Origin: Brasenia schreberi
Lineage: Eukaryota; Streptophyta; Magnoliopsida; Nymphaeales; Cabombaceae
DNA: 64,000 nt
Direction of reading: 5' to 3'
Assembly (NCBI GenBank): GCA_036023115.1
Contig: JAYKKT010000076.1
Location: 3,038,001-3,102,000, forward strand
The notes under the pieces are model-generated. The model was not told the origin of the DNA, searched no databases, and saw only the letters and a program-made list of their open reading frames with translations. The position numbers and the translations under genes are program-made. Below are positions 31,621 to 43,427 of the stretch, in pieces. The number at the start of each line of letters is the position of its first letter. Position 1 is the stretch's first letter.

Positions 31621-32734
31621 TGATATCATAGAGAGATTTATAATCTAGAATATAAGAAGTTAGAGAGGAATGAAATACGTGAAACTCATCATGCTTACAT
31701 ATTCAAGAAGGTTTTGCCTTCTAGGTTGGTTCCTTAGACTGCGAGCAATCTCCAATAATGGAACTCCGAAATACAGCCAACCGAGCTACACCTTGACCTG
31801 CTGCACATTGACCTGGGATGCATCACCTTAGAGCCGACCTTGCCCGGCTGAAACCCCTTTGACCACGCCAAACCGAACCCTTGTGGTGGCCTAGCTCACC
31901 TTGGAACCTAGTGTTGCCCTTGACCAAACCGGTTGAACCAAGCTCTAGCAAGCTGAACTGAACCAAGTGCTGGCCGACTTGGCTTGACTGCACCTAGGCC
32001 ATGCCCAACTGCATTTGACTAAGCCCCAACCGAACCTTTGGGCTGGACTGAACCATGCCCAACTGCTGGCCGAATTTGGCTGAAACCGAATCGAAGACCT
32101 GCACCTTGGCTACACCTCAAAGCCTGTCCTTGCTGGCCGAACCTTGCATCACTTGGTCGACCAACCTTGGCCAACTTACCTTCGACAGAGCCCAGCAAGA
32201 ACCCAGTTGAACCCTTGCTGCACCACCTGGCTGCATCAATCTAGCCGACTGCACCATCTGAACCTACCTCGGCTGCAACAAGCTGACCACGGCAAGGGCT
32301 GAAACCACTCGAGCTTGACCAAAACCAGCTGCACAAGGACCGTGGACAGTTGGAGTTGAACCATCTTCAAGTGGATCGGACTTGACCTAGCCGAACCCCG
32401 AGCTCGAGTTAGGGGAAAAGTATCAGTCTTTCAAAACTTTATTTCAAACTGCTTTTTCCTTTAAATTCAATTCATAATGGGGTTGTATTAATGTAGCGAA
32501 GTCTCTCCCCGGGTTGTAATATTCGTGCATGAACATGATCGCACCCACGAGCACTTGAGCCTTTCCGCTCTTATCTGGTGGATTAACACGAATACACCCA
32601 CGGACACTCGAGCCTTTCTGCTCTTTACACTCACATGCACTTGAGCCTTTCCACTCTCTGCCCCAATATACAATTATAAAAATTCTATACTTCGAACCCC
32701 ATCTTTTCTTAAGCAAGTATACGTACTTAAATTC

Positions 32735-32960
32735 GGGTAAATTTACTTCGTGAAAGTCATGTGAGTTGCACTTACATTTGGGTAAATTTACTTCGTGAAA
32801 GTCATGTGAGTTGCACTTACATTCGGGTAAATTTACTTTGAGAAAGTCGTGTGAGTGGCACTTACATTCGGGTAAATTTACTTCTTGAAAGTCGTGTGAG
32901 TTGCACTTATATTCGGGTAAATTTACTTTTGTGAAAGCAGAGTGAGTTGCACTTAAATTC
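32735..32960 (+). repeat. 45-bp tandem array in LTR H
   Basis: GGGTAAATTTACTT opens units at 32735, 32780, 32825, 32870 and 32915, exactly 45 bp apart. Because 45 is a multiple of three, the minus strand shows a repeating 15-residue ORF, which I regard as a by-product. Confidence 0.9.
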
Positions 32961-33035
32961 ATGTGAGTTTACTTTTGTGAAAGTCAAGTAATCGCACCCA
33001 TGAGCACTCGAGCCTTTCCGCTCTTAGGATAAACA

Positions 33036-33315
33036 TATATATATATATATATATATATTTAAATTCGCGTGAGTTTACTTTTGTGAAAGTAGAGTCGCAC
33101 TTAAATTCGTGTGAGTTTACTTTTGTGAAAGTAGAGTTGCACTTAAATTCGTGTGAGTTTACTTTTGTGAAAGTAGAGTTGCACTTAAATTCGTGTGAGT
33201 TTACTTTTGTGAAAGTAGAGTTGCACTTAAATTTGTGTGAGTTTACTTTTGGAAAGTAGAGTTGCACTTCAATTCGTGTGGGTTTACTTTTGTAAAAGTC
33301 GAGTGAGTTGCAATT
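33036..33315 (+). repeat. TA microsatellite and 42-bp tandem array in LTR H
   Basis: A (TA)n run at about 33034-33058 is followed by units starting TTCG(C/T)GTGAG at 33064, 33106, 33148, 33190 and 33232, 42 bp apart. The unit shares words with the 45-bp array before it, so both probably grew from one ancestor. Confidence 0.88.
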
Positions 33316-33799
33316 TCAATTTGGGTGAGTTCGCATCATCGCTCTCAAAAACCCAAAAAGGATTTCTAGCATCCCTGCATTCACTCATCGCTTTCAAAGC
33401 CCTCGAACAAATCGCTCAAACCACGCTGAAATTAGGCCAGACATTCCACACACATATTAGGCCTAAACAGATAAAACTTGCAAGAAAAGTAGGGATGTCC
33501 AGTCCCGTAATAAAAATTGTAAAGAATGCACGAACTGAATTCATCAAACACTTATCGTTCAAAGTAAACATTTGTTTGAAAAATCAAAGTTTCTAAGCGC
33601 TTAAACTGACTCTTGAGCATCGGTTCAAGAAAGTTTAAAGCGAAAAGAGTCTGCTTGCCTACAATCGCCAAAGTCAGAAAATCATTTCAAAAACCATCGC
33701 TAGTTTGAGTAAGCTACCTGACACGCTCACAAAAACGTAGGCATGAAAAAGTTCACTTCAAGTTCCATAAACGGGGAGTGAAAATTTTCATGTTTATAA

Positions 33800-35583
33800 C
33801 CTGACTTCAATGTTTCAGGAGATTCTGTGACAGAAATATAGAGGCTCAAAGAATCCTCTATATCTTAGTATACAAAACTCCAAATATTATGATTTTAGTC
33901 GTTTTGGAAAGATATGGATGTTAGCTTTCCAATGAGACTAATTTCAATCAATTTGGATTCTTGTGGACAGAGATATGAGATTTTTACCCAACTCTTGTCT
34001 CAAGAAATCTAACTATGCAGAAAACAGAGACAGATTTATCCGATCTTTTACAATTTTATTAATGGGGTTGCACAGTCCTAAAATTCTTAAAAATTTTATT
34101 TCTAATGGGCTCGTTTGTGTAGGTATTGTGTCTAGAATTTTAGACCATTTGGATCACAGAATAAAGAATTAAAATTGAAACAATCAAGTATGCAGATACA
34201 AAAAACTAGATTTCAGTTTCATAGAATATACATGCAAATGCATACTCACACGAAATTGAAATTGCAAGAAATTGAAATTGCAACAACTCTACATCACGAA
34301 TTAAATTCACATGAATTGAAATTGCAACAACTCTACATCACAAAGGAAATGAAAGGAAATATTCATATAAGCTTAAGCATAGATGGGGTAGAGAGTATAG
34401 AATGTTTATAGAGTATATTGGGGTAGAATCACATAATCAAACATGTAGAGTGCGTGTGTGTGAACTTGATAATTCATCCATGAAATAAAAATTCTGTAAC
34501 TCTAAGTCTTATTACAATGTGGGGGGAGACAATGCTCCATTAATACAACCCCATATCAAATTAAATGAATGAAGAAGAAGAGCTTTGAATTGAAATTGAA
34601 ACGATACTTACACATTTTGCAAAAGCTGGCTAGAGATTTCAAGATTGAAATCCAACCAATGGCTCCTTCTTCTTGCTTCAAGGCTCTCTTGTAGTCACCT
34701 AATTCTACCCTTCTTCCCCAATCCCTCCTACCTTCACCTTGTAGCCACACGACCCTCTTGGGATCAGCCTCCCCTTGTTGGAAAATCACCTAACTAGCTC
34801 TCTCCCCAAGTGCCAAGTTCTCACCTCCTCCAAGATAGGGAACCCGCCCCCCCCCTTGGCCCTTTTTATAGGCCAAGGGGATGGCTTCTAGGTCCTTCTT
34901 TGAGGCGGGTTGGGTCAGCTCCACATTTGGTTCTTGATCTATATGAGTGGTTCCATTGTTGGTGAATTGGACCAGCCCCATGTGGGATGGTCTTTGATGT
35001 AGTCGACCTTGACTAGGCTCCACCAAGAGCCTTGCTTCAACAGACCTTAGCTTGACTTTATGACTTGGCAATTTTTACAACTTGATACAAGGTGCTTCAT
35101 ATTGGCCGTGTGCACTTGCTAGGCTCCTTCTCGATTTGATAAGCTCAGCCCTATTTTGAATTTGAACTAGATTCTATCTTGACTTGATAGACTCGGCCCC
35201 ATCTTAATCTTGAACTTGATTCTATCTTGATTTGATAAGCTCTATCCTTGAACTTGATCTCATCTTGATTTGATAAGCTCGATCCTTGAACTTGATCTCA
35301 TCTTGATTTGATAAGCTCGATCCCCTATTTGAATTTGAACTTGATCTTTATCGTTATTCTGATAGGCTTCAATCTTATCTTCTTTTGCTTTTGGATCTAG
35401 ACTTCGATTGGGTCTGTCTGCTTTTGTTTCGAAACACATGGGCTATTGAATTTAAAGCCTTTATTTTGAAAATTTCTTAAAACCTTTAAAATTGTGTTTT
35501 TCAACTTGAAAAATCATAAAGGTTTTAAATTGGCTTTTGAATTTTGGGAAATTTTGAAAATATTTTTATTTCTGGTGTTTACA
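33800..35583 (-). mobile_element. LTR joined to D pol (minus), U5 end missing
   Basis: On the minus strand it starts TGTAAACACC at 35583 and carries the motif CCCACATGGGGCTGGTCCA at 34986-34968, a TATA box in an inverted repeat at 34880-34852, donor GTAAGT at 34611-34606, and the box at 34552-34508. Homology to solo LTR S continues to about 33800, where LTR H abuts; the last ~350 bp are missing. The D pol fragment is fused directly to its first base. Confidence 0.8.
34852..34880 (-). promoter_or_regulatory. TATA box in the loop of an inverted repeat
   Basis: CCCCTTGGCC at 34852-34861 pairs with GGCCAAGGGG at 34871-34880. The nine bases between read TATAAAAAG on the minus strand. The same design is seen at 42510, 53661, 55026 and 55859. 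Confidence 0.6.
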
Positions 35584-37088
35584 CACCCAATGCATTCACA
35601 TGTATGGAAATGTAAAGCAATAAAGGTTTTCCTTGCTTTGGAGGTTTTAAAATCGGAGGATTTACCAAATAAGTTTTCAATCTTTCAAAAGTTTTTTGGC
35701 AATCAACGTCCCATTCAAATTTCACCCCTTTTCTCAAAAGCCTATTGAATGGTTCACATCTTGTTGCTAGATTGGAGATAAATCTCCTAATTGCTTGTAG
35801 TCGACCTTGGAGGCTTCGGATTTGGGTCTAGTTGGAGGGTGGAGGCATGTCTATAATAGCTCGACGCTTAGAGGGGTCGACTTATATGCCCCTTTGACTT
35901 ACCATAAACCCTAAGAGCTTGTCCGATTCCACTCCAAAACCACATTTTTGAGGGTTGAGCTTCACTTTATAAAGCCTAAGTCTTTTGAAAACTTTTTGCA
36001 AAGATTGTATGTATGTGCATCGGGTTTTTGATTTAACCAAAAGATCATCCACATATACTTCCAGGAGCTCATGAATTTGATCATGGAAAATGGTAGTCAT
36101 GACTCTTTGGTATGTGGCACCGGCATTTTTCAAACCAAATGGCATAACCATGTAACAGTATGTGCCCCAAGGTGTAGTAAAAGCAGTTTTGCCTGATCTT
36201 TTGGTGCTAACTTGATTTGATTGTAACCCGAATAATCATCCATAAAAGAAAACATTTCATGATTTGCAGTGCTATCCACTATCAAATCAATGTTTGGAAG
36301 AGGAAAATTATCTTTTGGAGTGACTTTGTTCAAATTTCTAAAATCAATGCAAATTTGAATTTTTCCATTGGATTTTCAAACCACAACAATATTTGAAAGC
36401 TATTCCGAATAAGCAATAGGTTTTATAAATCCGGCTTTTAAAAGATCTTCTAAACCCTCTTTCACTTTGGAGTGAACATCGGGATGGATTTTTCTAAGCT
36501 TTTGTTTCACGGGTTTTGCATTGGGTTCTAAGGGTAGATGGTGTTCTATAATTCTAGGGTCTTGATCCGGCATATCTTCATAGGTCCATGTAAATACATC
36601 CACATATGAATTCAAAAATGCAATGAATGATGCTCTTTCATGCTCATTCAAATATGCACCTATCTTGACACACTTTGGGTTAGACTCACTCCATAAGTTG
36701 ATTTCTACAAAATCTCCTCCTACGAAATTTGAAGGTTTTTCGAAGTCAAGGATTCTATGAAATTCGGGAAGCTCAGAGGCTTGATCTTCCTCATGGATGG
36801 GGGGATCTTCCTCCTTGCTTTGATCATTATCAAGCACTTTAATTTCTAAGAAAGTGCTAGGCAAGAGAGTGGGGTTGTGGATGACAATTTTGGACGATTT
36901 TGGTTTGGGAATATATATAAGCTTGGAAGAACTCAAAAATGGGCTTTGTACATGGCCAAAATTCTTAGAGTTTTCAAAATTTTCAATTTTTTTGTCTGTT
37001 TTGAAACAAATGCTAGAATGATGAATGTAAAAGATTTTCTTTTTGAAATTTTCAAATTTTTCAATTTTTTTTCTTTTTGCAAACAAAG
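35584..37088 (-). pseudogene. Element D pol fragment, N-terminus to early RNase H
   Basis: A Tat-lineage pol piece on the minus strand. From the right: a Lys-rich linker (37088 back to about 36900), RT with NKVTPKDNFPLPNIDLI and FMDDYSGYNQIKL near 36240-36330, VYVDDLLVKSK near 36045-36065, then RRFISNLATRCEP near 35740, ending in the first RNase H (LYISIHVNALG) at 35584 where an LTR starts. Breaks: TGG to TAG at about 36400, a frame change near 36150, and stops near 35882 and 35830. The second RNase H and integrase are missing. The front of this pol continues at 38839 beyond solo LTR S. Confidence 0.85.
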
Positions 37089-38838
37089 CATAAACACCCA
37101 AAAATTTAAAATGTTTTCAAAACTCCTAAATTTCGAAAGTCAATTTAAAGCCTTTAATGAACCTTTAAATTCAAAAACACCAACTTTTTAAAGTTCAAGT
37201 CGTTATGGGAATATTTTAAAATAAAGGTTTTAAATTCATGTTAAAAGCCCATAGATTTCAAAGCAGATCAAACGAACATACCAAGTCAAAAAGCGAAGGA
37301 GTGGGCCAAGCCTATCCACTCCAGACGCATATCCTCTTCAGATAACAAAGCATATCAAAAAAGATATGATGATCGAATTGGATAAGAAGATCAAATTGGA
37401 TAAGAAGGTCGAAGATGGATAGGACCAAGATCATGGACCAGATAAGCTTCACGGGATGGATCAAATCAAAGAGGGCAATCCAAGTTCGAACACATGGCTG
37501 GGATGAATCATATGGTATCAAGAGAAATGGGTTTGAAACGAGGCAGTTAAAGCATCACCATGGTTTCATCATCAAGCAACAACAAATCAAGTCCAAGTCA
37601 TGGGCCGGCCAAGCAAGAGAAGTGCACCCAATTAATTCAATTGAAATGGAGTTGTATTAATGGAGCATTGTCTCCCTCCATGTTGTAATAGTGATTAGAT
37701 TTGATGAATTTCCATTATCTTAATGAATTTTCACTCACACACACGCATTTTATGTGCTTGATTATGCGATTCTACCCCAATATATTCTATAAACACTCTA
37801 TACTCTCTACCCCCTCTATGATTAAGCTTATATAAATAATTTCCATTCATTTCATTTCAGCACTTTAATTCGTGAGTTGTGTTATTGCAATTTCAATTCG
37901 AGTGAGTTTGCATCACGTATGTTCTTAAAAACCTAAAACTGAACTTTCGCATCTCTGTATATGTTGTTTGTTGTATTTTTAATTCCCGAACCCCTACTTC
38001 AATTAATCCAAAATTTTGTCCATACATTCTACACACACAAGCCCACTCTTAATAAAATTTTTAAGAATTTTAGGGTCATGCAGCTACATAATTAAAATTA
38101 GGCAAAATCGGGTTAATACTTTTCCATTATTTGAACATTCTATTTTCCTACAATAAAGCTTGGGTTTTCATCCCATAACTCTGTTTTTATGCATCAAAAT
38201 CGGATGAATTTTATTTCATTAGAAATCTGACATCTGTAGCTTTCTAGCAATATCAAATTCACCAAATTTGAAACTCAGATCACCGAGATACAGGATCATC
38301 TTTGAGCCCTTGTATTTCTGTAACAGGACAGTTTTGGGTACCTAAGCATAGGTACTTTATTGATTTAATTATACTTCAATACAACTCTGAATTGAGATCT
38401 GTAAAGTGCTACAGATCCTCCATATCATAGGCTAAATCTTGTAAAAATTTGGTGATTTCAAGAGGTATATAAGATATTAAGATTGATTCGAGAAATAAGG
38501 CCTAAAAACAGAACATTTTGTTTTTCAGGACTTGTTTATTTAAAAGCCTTAATTCAAAGTGCACTCATTCCTTCTTTGAAAACACCACATTTTCACGAGA
38601 ATTGGAGTCTTTCACCTATAGTTTTGAAATTTCTAAGTGCTTAGGCTGACTCTTGAGCATCGGTTTAAGAAGGCTTAAAGCGAAAAAAGCCCACTTAACC
38701 ATAATCACCAAAAAATCAGATTTTATTAAAACTTTGCTAGTTTTTGTAAACTAGCTGGCACGCTCACGCATCATGTAGATAAGAAATTATCATTTCAAGT
38801 ATCTACATAGGCTTAGAGTGAAAAATTTTGTGTCTATA
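37089..38838 (+). mobile_element. Solo LTR S inserted in D pol, target duplication CAAAG
   Basis: A 1.75-kb LTR on the plus strand splits D pol. CAAAG stands at 37084-37088 and 38839-38843. The E copy has the uninterrupted site near 52674-52690 (ACAAAGACTAGGAG), which confirms both the insertion and the 5-bp duplication. The ends read CATAAACACC and TCTATA, changed from TGTAAACACC and TCTACA. Inside are the box at 37648-37690 and the U5 hairpin at 38736-38755. No PBS or coding region is present, the mark of LTR-LTR recombination. Confidence 0.88.
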
Positions 38839-39010
38839 CAAAGACTAGGAGAAGGAATATAAACCACTTTCTTTTTGGAATTTTGAGATTTTTCACATGT
38901 TTTTAGATTTTGGGAGTTTTCTAATTTTTTTTTTGCTTTTACAAATATATAATTTTTTTGGATTTTTGGATAAGGAGGGGTCTTTCATCAAACCTACAAA
39001 GAAAACACCA
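38839..39010 (-). pseudogene. Element D pol front and gag-pro/pol junction
   Basis: This is the part of D pol cut off by LTR S: a Lys- and Asn-rich N-terminus readable on the minus strand from about 38986. The conserved GGTGTTTTCTTTGTAG motif with the following ATGAAAGACC lies at 39010-38980. Frames are short and the N-terminus is low in complexity, so only its position and the matching words in C and E identify it. Confidence 0.65.
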
Positions 39011-39014
39011 TGAA

Positions 39015-41880
39015 TTAGACTCTAAACAAGAGGTCTAAGCCATAGGTTTCAGTGTTAGTGGGTTTTAGGGCACCCCTGACCCAATTGATTTTAGGTGGTA
39101 GCTCAGGGGGTATGGATGGGGTATAGCCCAATCCATATCGACTTGGGTTAGGTGTAGGTAGAGTGGGCTCTAACCTACCTTGGTTATGGGCTCCTAGACC
39201 TTGGTAAGGTATGTACCCCATATTTAATATCATGTTCCAAGGCTTCTTGAGTTTTGAAATTTTTTTATAAAGTGGATGGCCTTGGAATATGGTGTCGTCC
39301 ATGTCATGGATATACACACGGTTAGGCTTGGCTAGGGTCTTGGAGACATGGATTGGAGATGACTTGGGTTGCCCTTGGATGCACACGACCCTAGGTATTT
39401 GAACACTTGGGGATGACTTGGGTTTCCCTATAAGGTGAATGACTCCTAAGTGGTGGTCGACTAAGGGAGACTTACTAAGGGTGGAAGAAGCCTCTCCATG
39501 ACTTCTTCATGGGATGGATGACTTGATATACAAGAGAAATTTCAGATTTCCTTGAGTTGAGGGTGGTCTTCTCCAAGAATCACCACTACTTGGTTTTTAT
39601 ATGGGATTTTCACTCACTTGTGAAATGTGGAAGGAACGGCCCAGAGGCTATGGATCCATGGCCTTCCTAACAAGAGGTTGTAGTGGGGGTTTATATCTAA
39701 GACATGAAACAGTCCCGTGTGTTGAATATTCTTGACTTCCATGAGTAATTCTATGACTCCTAAAGGATGATATGCATTACCATCGTATCCCATGATAACG
39801 ATGGAACTTGGCTCTAAACAAGACATGGTGACTCCTACTTGAAAGGCCACGTGTAACAGAAGGATGTTTAGACCTCCTCCCCCATCGACCAAGCACTTGT
39901 CTAAAGTGTGGTGATTCAAAACCACCTCTATATGCAAGGCTTGGTTATAGGCCATATATGGTCTTTCCAATTCATCTTCCGTAAACATGATGGGGGCTTT
40001 AGCGCATATCGGGGAGACCAAGAAGGATAAGGACTCGAGAGTGATGGATGGGTTAACCTTAGCCCTTTCTAAGATCCCTTCTAAGACTCGTCTATGTCTA
40101 GGTGAGGTTTGGATCAATTCTAGGATAGACATGTTTATAGGAATTTTTGAAAGGTAAAGTTGTTAACACCATATTTTTACCCTTGTCCATGTCATGCGAT
40201 GCATTATAAATGTATGCTTTTGAAGGGTCGGGTATAACGACCACTTCCTTGCTAGGATTTTTAGCTAAATGTGGGGGTTGATAGATCCTCCTAGACCTAG
40301 TCACCTCACCCACATCTTTCCTAAGGCTCGCTCCTATCTTGGCTCTATTTTGATGCTTCAGACCACCACGAATTTCTAATAAGGCTATAGCCGAGGGTGA
40401 TACTCTAAGCGCTCCCCGGATCACTACTTGCTTGGCTTTTTTTATTACGAGAGCAGGTGGTGTGTGGCAAGTAGTGTGTATCGTATGCAATGCATGCTCC
40501 ATTCTATGAGCCATAAGTGGGAGAAGGCGTACCTCTTTTCCCTTCCTGCTGGTACTTGCATGATTCGAAAAGGGTTCCTTTAGAACCGCTTGGGAGGGCT
40601 CCGGTTCTTCCGTGGCATGGAGCCTTCCTTGCTCAATCAAGTCCTCGATTTTGTTTAAAAGGGCGAAACATTTATTTGTATCATGGCCTTTGAGCCTATG
40701 ATACTTGCAAAACTCATTCAAAAATTTCCCTTTAGGGGGTGTCCCCTCGGGAAGAGCAGGGAGAGTGACCATTCCTTGGGCTAGAAGGAGGTCTAGGACT
40801 TCCGTGATAGGTTATCCCAATTGAGTGAACTCCCTCCATTCGAAATTCTTTTGAGGTTTTTTGGCATGTTTTTATTCGAAATTCTTGGAAGGGTCGGTCG
40901 GGTTTGGTTCCATGCAGACATTTGCAATCTTTTGGGGTTTTGCCCCATTATCTGCCATGGGTGACCAACATGCCCCTTGTTTTTCAAATAGATTCTTTTG
41001 AAAAGTTCTCCCCTTCCACAAGTCCTCGTAAACTCCTTTTTTCAAATTGGCTTTAAAGAGTGAAGCCTTTTTTATAAGTTTTTGAAATGTTGAGATTTCA
41101 TGGAGAGAGATAAGAGCTTTCAAATCAGTTCTAAAGTTTTCAAGAATGAGCATCACAGCACACCCTTTGAAAATGGGCTCCCTTACTTGTCCTAGGAGTG
41201 ACCTCTATCTAACAATGGATGCATGGGCATCCTCGTTAGGTGCTTATTTTGTGTCCCTTAAGGTATTCAAAGTGAGAGCGACTTCCACGTTATGAGAAAA
41301 ATATTGCATAAAGTAATTTGCCAACTCCTCGAAGGTGGAAAATTGGCTTAAATCACAAGAAGCCAACCACTTTGAAGCATTTCCCTTGAGGGAGAGGGGA
41401 AACCAATAAATCCATTTCGTTAAATCCTTCTTCTTTTTATAAGTCCTACGGGAAAAGAGTTGAAGGTGGGATCTAGGATCCCCACTTCCATCATACCGAT
41501 GGACATTCGGTATGTCATCGTCACTATCGGTTTGATAGTCGGATGGTAGGAAATCCGATAGTGTGTATGACCTGTTTTCCATCGTTTGGCCTTTCAACAA
41601 TTGTTGTAAAGCTTTTCTATCTTTTAAAGTAAAGGATTCATGCTCTTGTTCCCCTTCTACTATTGAGGTATCCTTGGGCTTCTTTGATGGATTTGATCTT
41701 CTATGAGCCCTTGCTTGTTTCCCATGAGAAGTGCATGATTTGATCGCCTCGGCCTCTTGGCTTAAGGCGACAATCCTCTCTCCTATAAGCTTGAAATTCC
41801 TTCTTAGGAAAACAAGCGAATCCTCTCGATTTTTAGAATAGATTTTTGAAAACTTTTTTGAAATACGACTTGATGAGCAT
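39015..41880 (-). pseudogene. Element D gag-protease, broken and truncated
   Basis: Same protein as B gag-pro but from a more distant subfamily. On the minus strand: gag N-terminal remains (CSSSRISKKF) at 41880, DPRSHLQLFSRR near 41460, WFPLSLKGNASKWLAS near 41380, a zinc-knuckle-like CKYHRLKGHDTNKC near 40690-40715, protease LVDGGGGLNILLLH near 39870-39900, LLGRPWIHS near 39650, and a G-patch-like NMGYIPYQGLG, QGRLEPTL, GLGYTP tail near 39100-39230, with the stop at 39015-39017. Frame breaks lie near 41240, 40860, 40800, 40130 and 39600. The start is removed by element C, whose LTR begins at 41881. Confidence 0.88.
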
Positions 41881-42509
41881 TGTAAACACCCCAAAATAAA
41901 ATTATTTTCAAACAAACACTTGGTTTTCAAAAACCATTTTCAAACCAATTTTGAACTTTCAAAACCCTGGAGTTGCGAAGTTTTAAACTTCTGTCTAAAA
42001 ATCCTTCAAAATAAAGGTTCTTAAACCCGGGCCAAAACCCAAATTTTGTAAAGTAGCTGAAACAAGCAGGTGAAGCCCGATAAAAAAGCAACCCCAAAAC
42101 AGGTCAAAAAGCAAAAGTTCAGCCCGACCGGATGAAAACAAGACCGAAAAGCAAAAGGAGCATCCAGGCCAGAAGCAGACTTCAGCCTCAGAATATGAAA
42201 TACAAAGGCAAAGCACCGATAAAGCTGTCAGAAATGAAACCCCAAGCCTAAAAAATAAAAAATTAGACAAAACAGAGTTCGGAAGGTGAGAAGATGGTCA
42301 GACAAGAAGACTGAGAAAAACCCAACTCAAACGAGTCACTGGCGACACTAGGGCCCGTTCAAAACCGCCCGTCTCAAAACAGCAAGAAGGACTGAAGAAA
42401 GAAGATTTTGGATTGGATCTGGACATAAATATCCAAATCCAAACCCAAATAGTGTTTGGATCAGATTTGGATCTCAAAACTCAAATCCAAGATCCAAACC
42501 CAAGACCCA

Positions 42510-42538
42510 CCCCTTGGCTTATAAATAAGACCAAGGGG
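42510..42538 (+). promoter_or_regulatory. TATA box in an inverted repeat (C LTR)
   Basis: CCCCTTGG (42510-42517) pairs with CCAAGGGG (42531-42538). Inside, CTTAT and ATAAG also pair around the TATAAATA core (42520-42527), with one bulged A. This is the C version of the design at 53661-53694. Confidence 0.55.
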
Positions 42539-42897
42539 GGTGAAAAAGTTCACGTGAATCCTTGGGGGAGGGCTTGTGAAGAGAGAGAGTGTGGTGCAAA
42601 AGTCAACATTGGTGGGCTTTAGCCATGTGAGCTCAATCAAGGGTGAAGTGGGTTCAAGCCGTGTGGACCTAGACCTAGCTTGGGGCTGCAACAACATGGC
42701 TACAAATGGTGTGGACATGGACTGCAACCTTGGCTACACAAGATGGACCGGCTCCAAGAGGTAAGTCCCTAAACCTAGCCCACTTGACCTAATCGACCTA
42801 ACCCTAAACCGACTAAACCTAGCCCTAACCTAACTACTACCTAACCCACCTTGTCCTAGGTTAACCCATTCCCACACACCCAGCCACCAAACAAGAA

Positions 42898-43427
42898 CCG
42901 AGTGCACTTGGCACTCGGTTGGACCCCAGCACCAAATAAGAACTGAGTGCACTTGGCACTCGGTCTGCACCCATTCGGCCAAGGCCCTTGGCTGACCTGC
43001 ACCCCACCTAACTTAGCCACTACCTGCACCCTCTTGGCTGACCTGAACCCCACCTAAACCTAACCCAGCCACCCTACCAACCGACTCCACCTAACTAGCC
43101 ACAAACTGCCCTAAACTGACACCATTGACCTCACCTAAAACCCTAACTAGCCCTAAACCGACTCCACCTAGACCACCACCGACCTCACCTAAACCTAGCC
43201 AAAATCTAAACCTAACCGACTTCCCCTAGGACACACCTAACCAACCCACAACCTGCCCCACAAGACGCCCTACCAAGCCCCACTCGACACACCCACAACA
43301 CCCAAACCGAGTGCACTTGGCACTCGGTCTGCTCCCAGCTCACCCCTCTAAACCCTAACTAAGCTAGGTGCCGTATGCACCTAGCTCCTCCCTTGAACCT
43401 TACAAACCGAGTGCACTTGGCACTCGG
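42898..43427 (+). repeat. Four copies of a 21-bp dyad in C LTR
   Basis: CCGAGTGCACTTGGCACTCGG occurs at 42898-42918, 43307-43327 and 43407-43427. One copy with CTGAG for CCGAG is at 42943-42963. Each has 8-bp arms (CCGAGTGC and GCACTCGG) around ACTTG. They could be protein-binding sites or RNA hairpins. Confidence 0.85.

Larger units (their letters stand above)
28746..31625 (-). mobile_element. RTE-clade LINE, decayed
   Basis: A non-LTR retrotransposon on the minus strand, about 2.9 kb, with endonuclease first and reverse transcriptase after it. Both domains look like plant RTE-type LINEs. The 3' end near 28748-28772 reads GGCTTGGTTGTTGTTGTG, like the (TTG)n-type tails common in plant RTE elements. 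Many stops and shifts break the single ORF. The 5' end is near 31625, where homology to the endonuclease start stops. I could not settle a target-site duplication. Confidence 0.8.
31626..33799 (+). mobile_element. LTR H (plus), 5' limit uncertain
   Basis: The end at 33799 (GAAAATTTTCATGTTTATA) matches the end of the C LTR at 45380. It has the C-rich, CTGCACC-rich U3-like stretch (31750-32400), the box at 32479-32520, repeated GAGCCTTTCCGCTCTTA words and the U5 word order. I find no TGTAAACACC start, so the left part is lost or too decayed. No PBS or gag follows, so it is a solo or broken LTR. The donor is altered (GAAAAGT near 32415). Confidence 0.7.

Noticed and set aside
32444..33267. Minus-strand repeat proteins (VNLPECKCNSHDF and TKVNSHEFKCNS units)
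   Set aside because: Direct by-products of the 45- and 42-bp tandem repeats, whose lengths are multiples of three.
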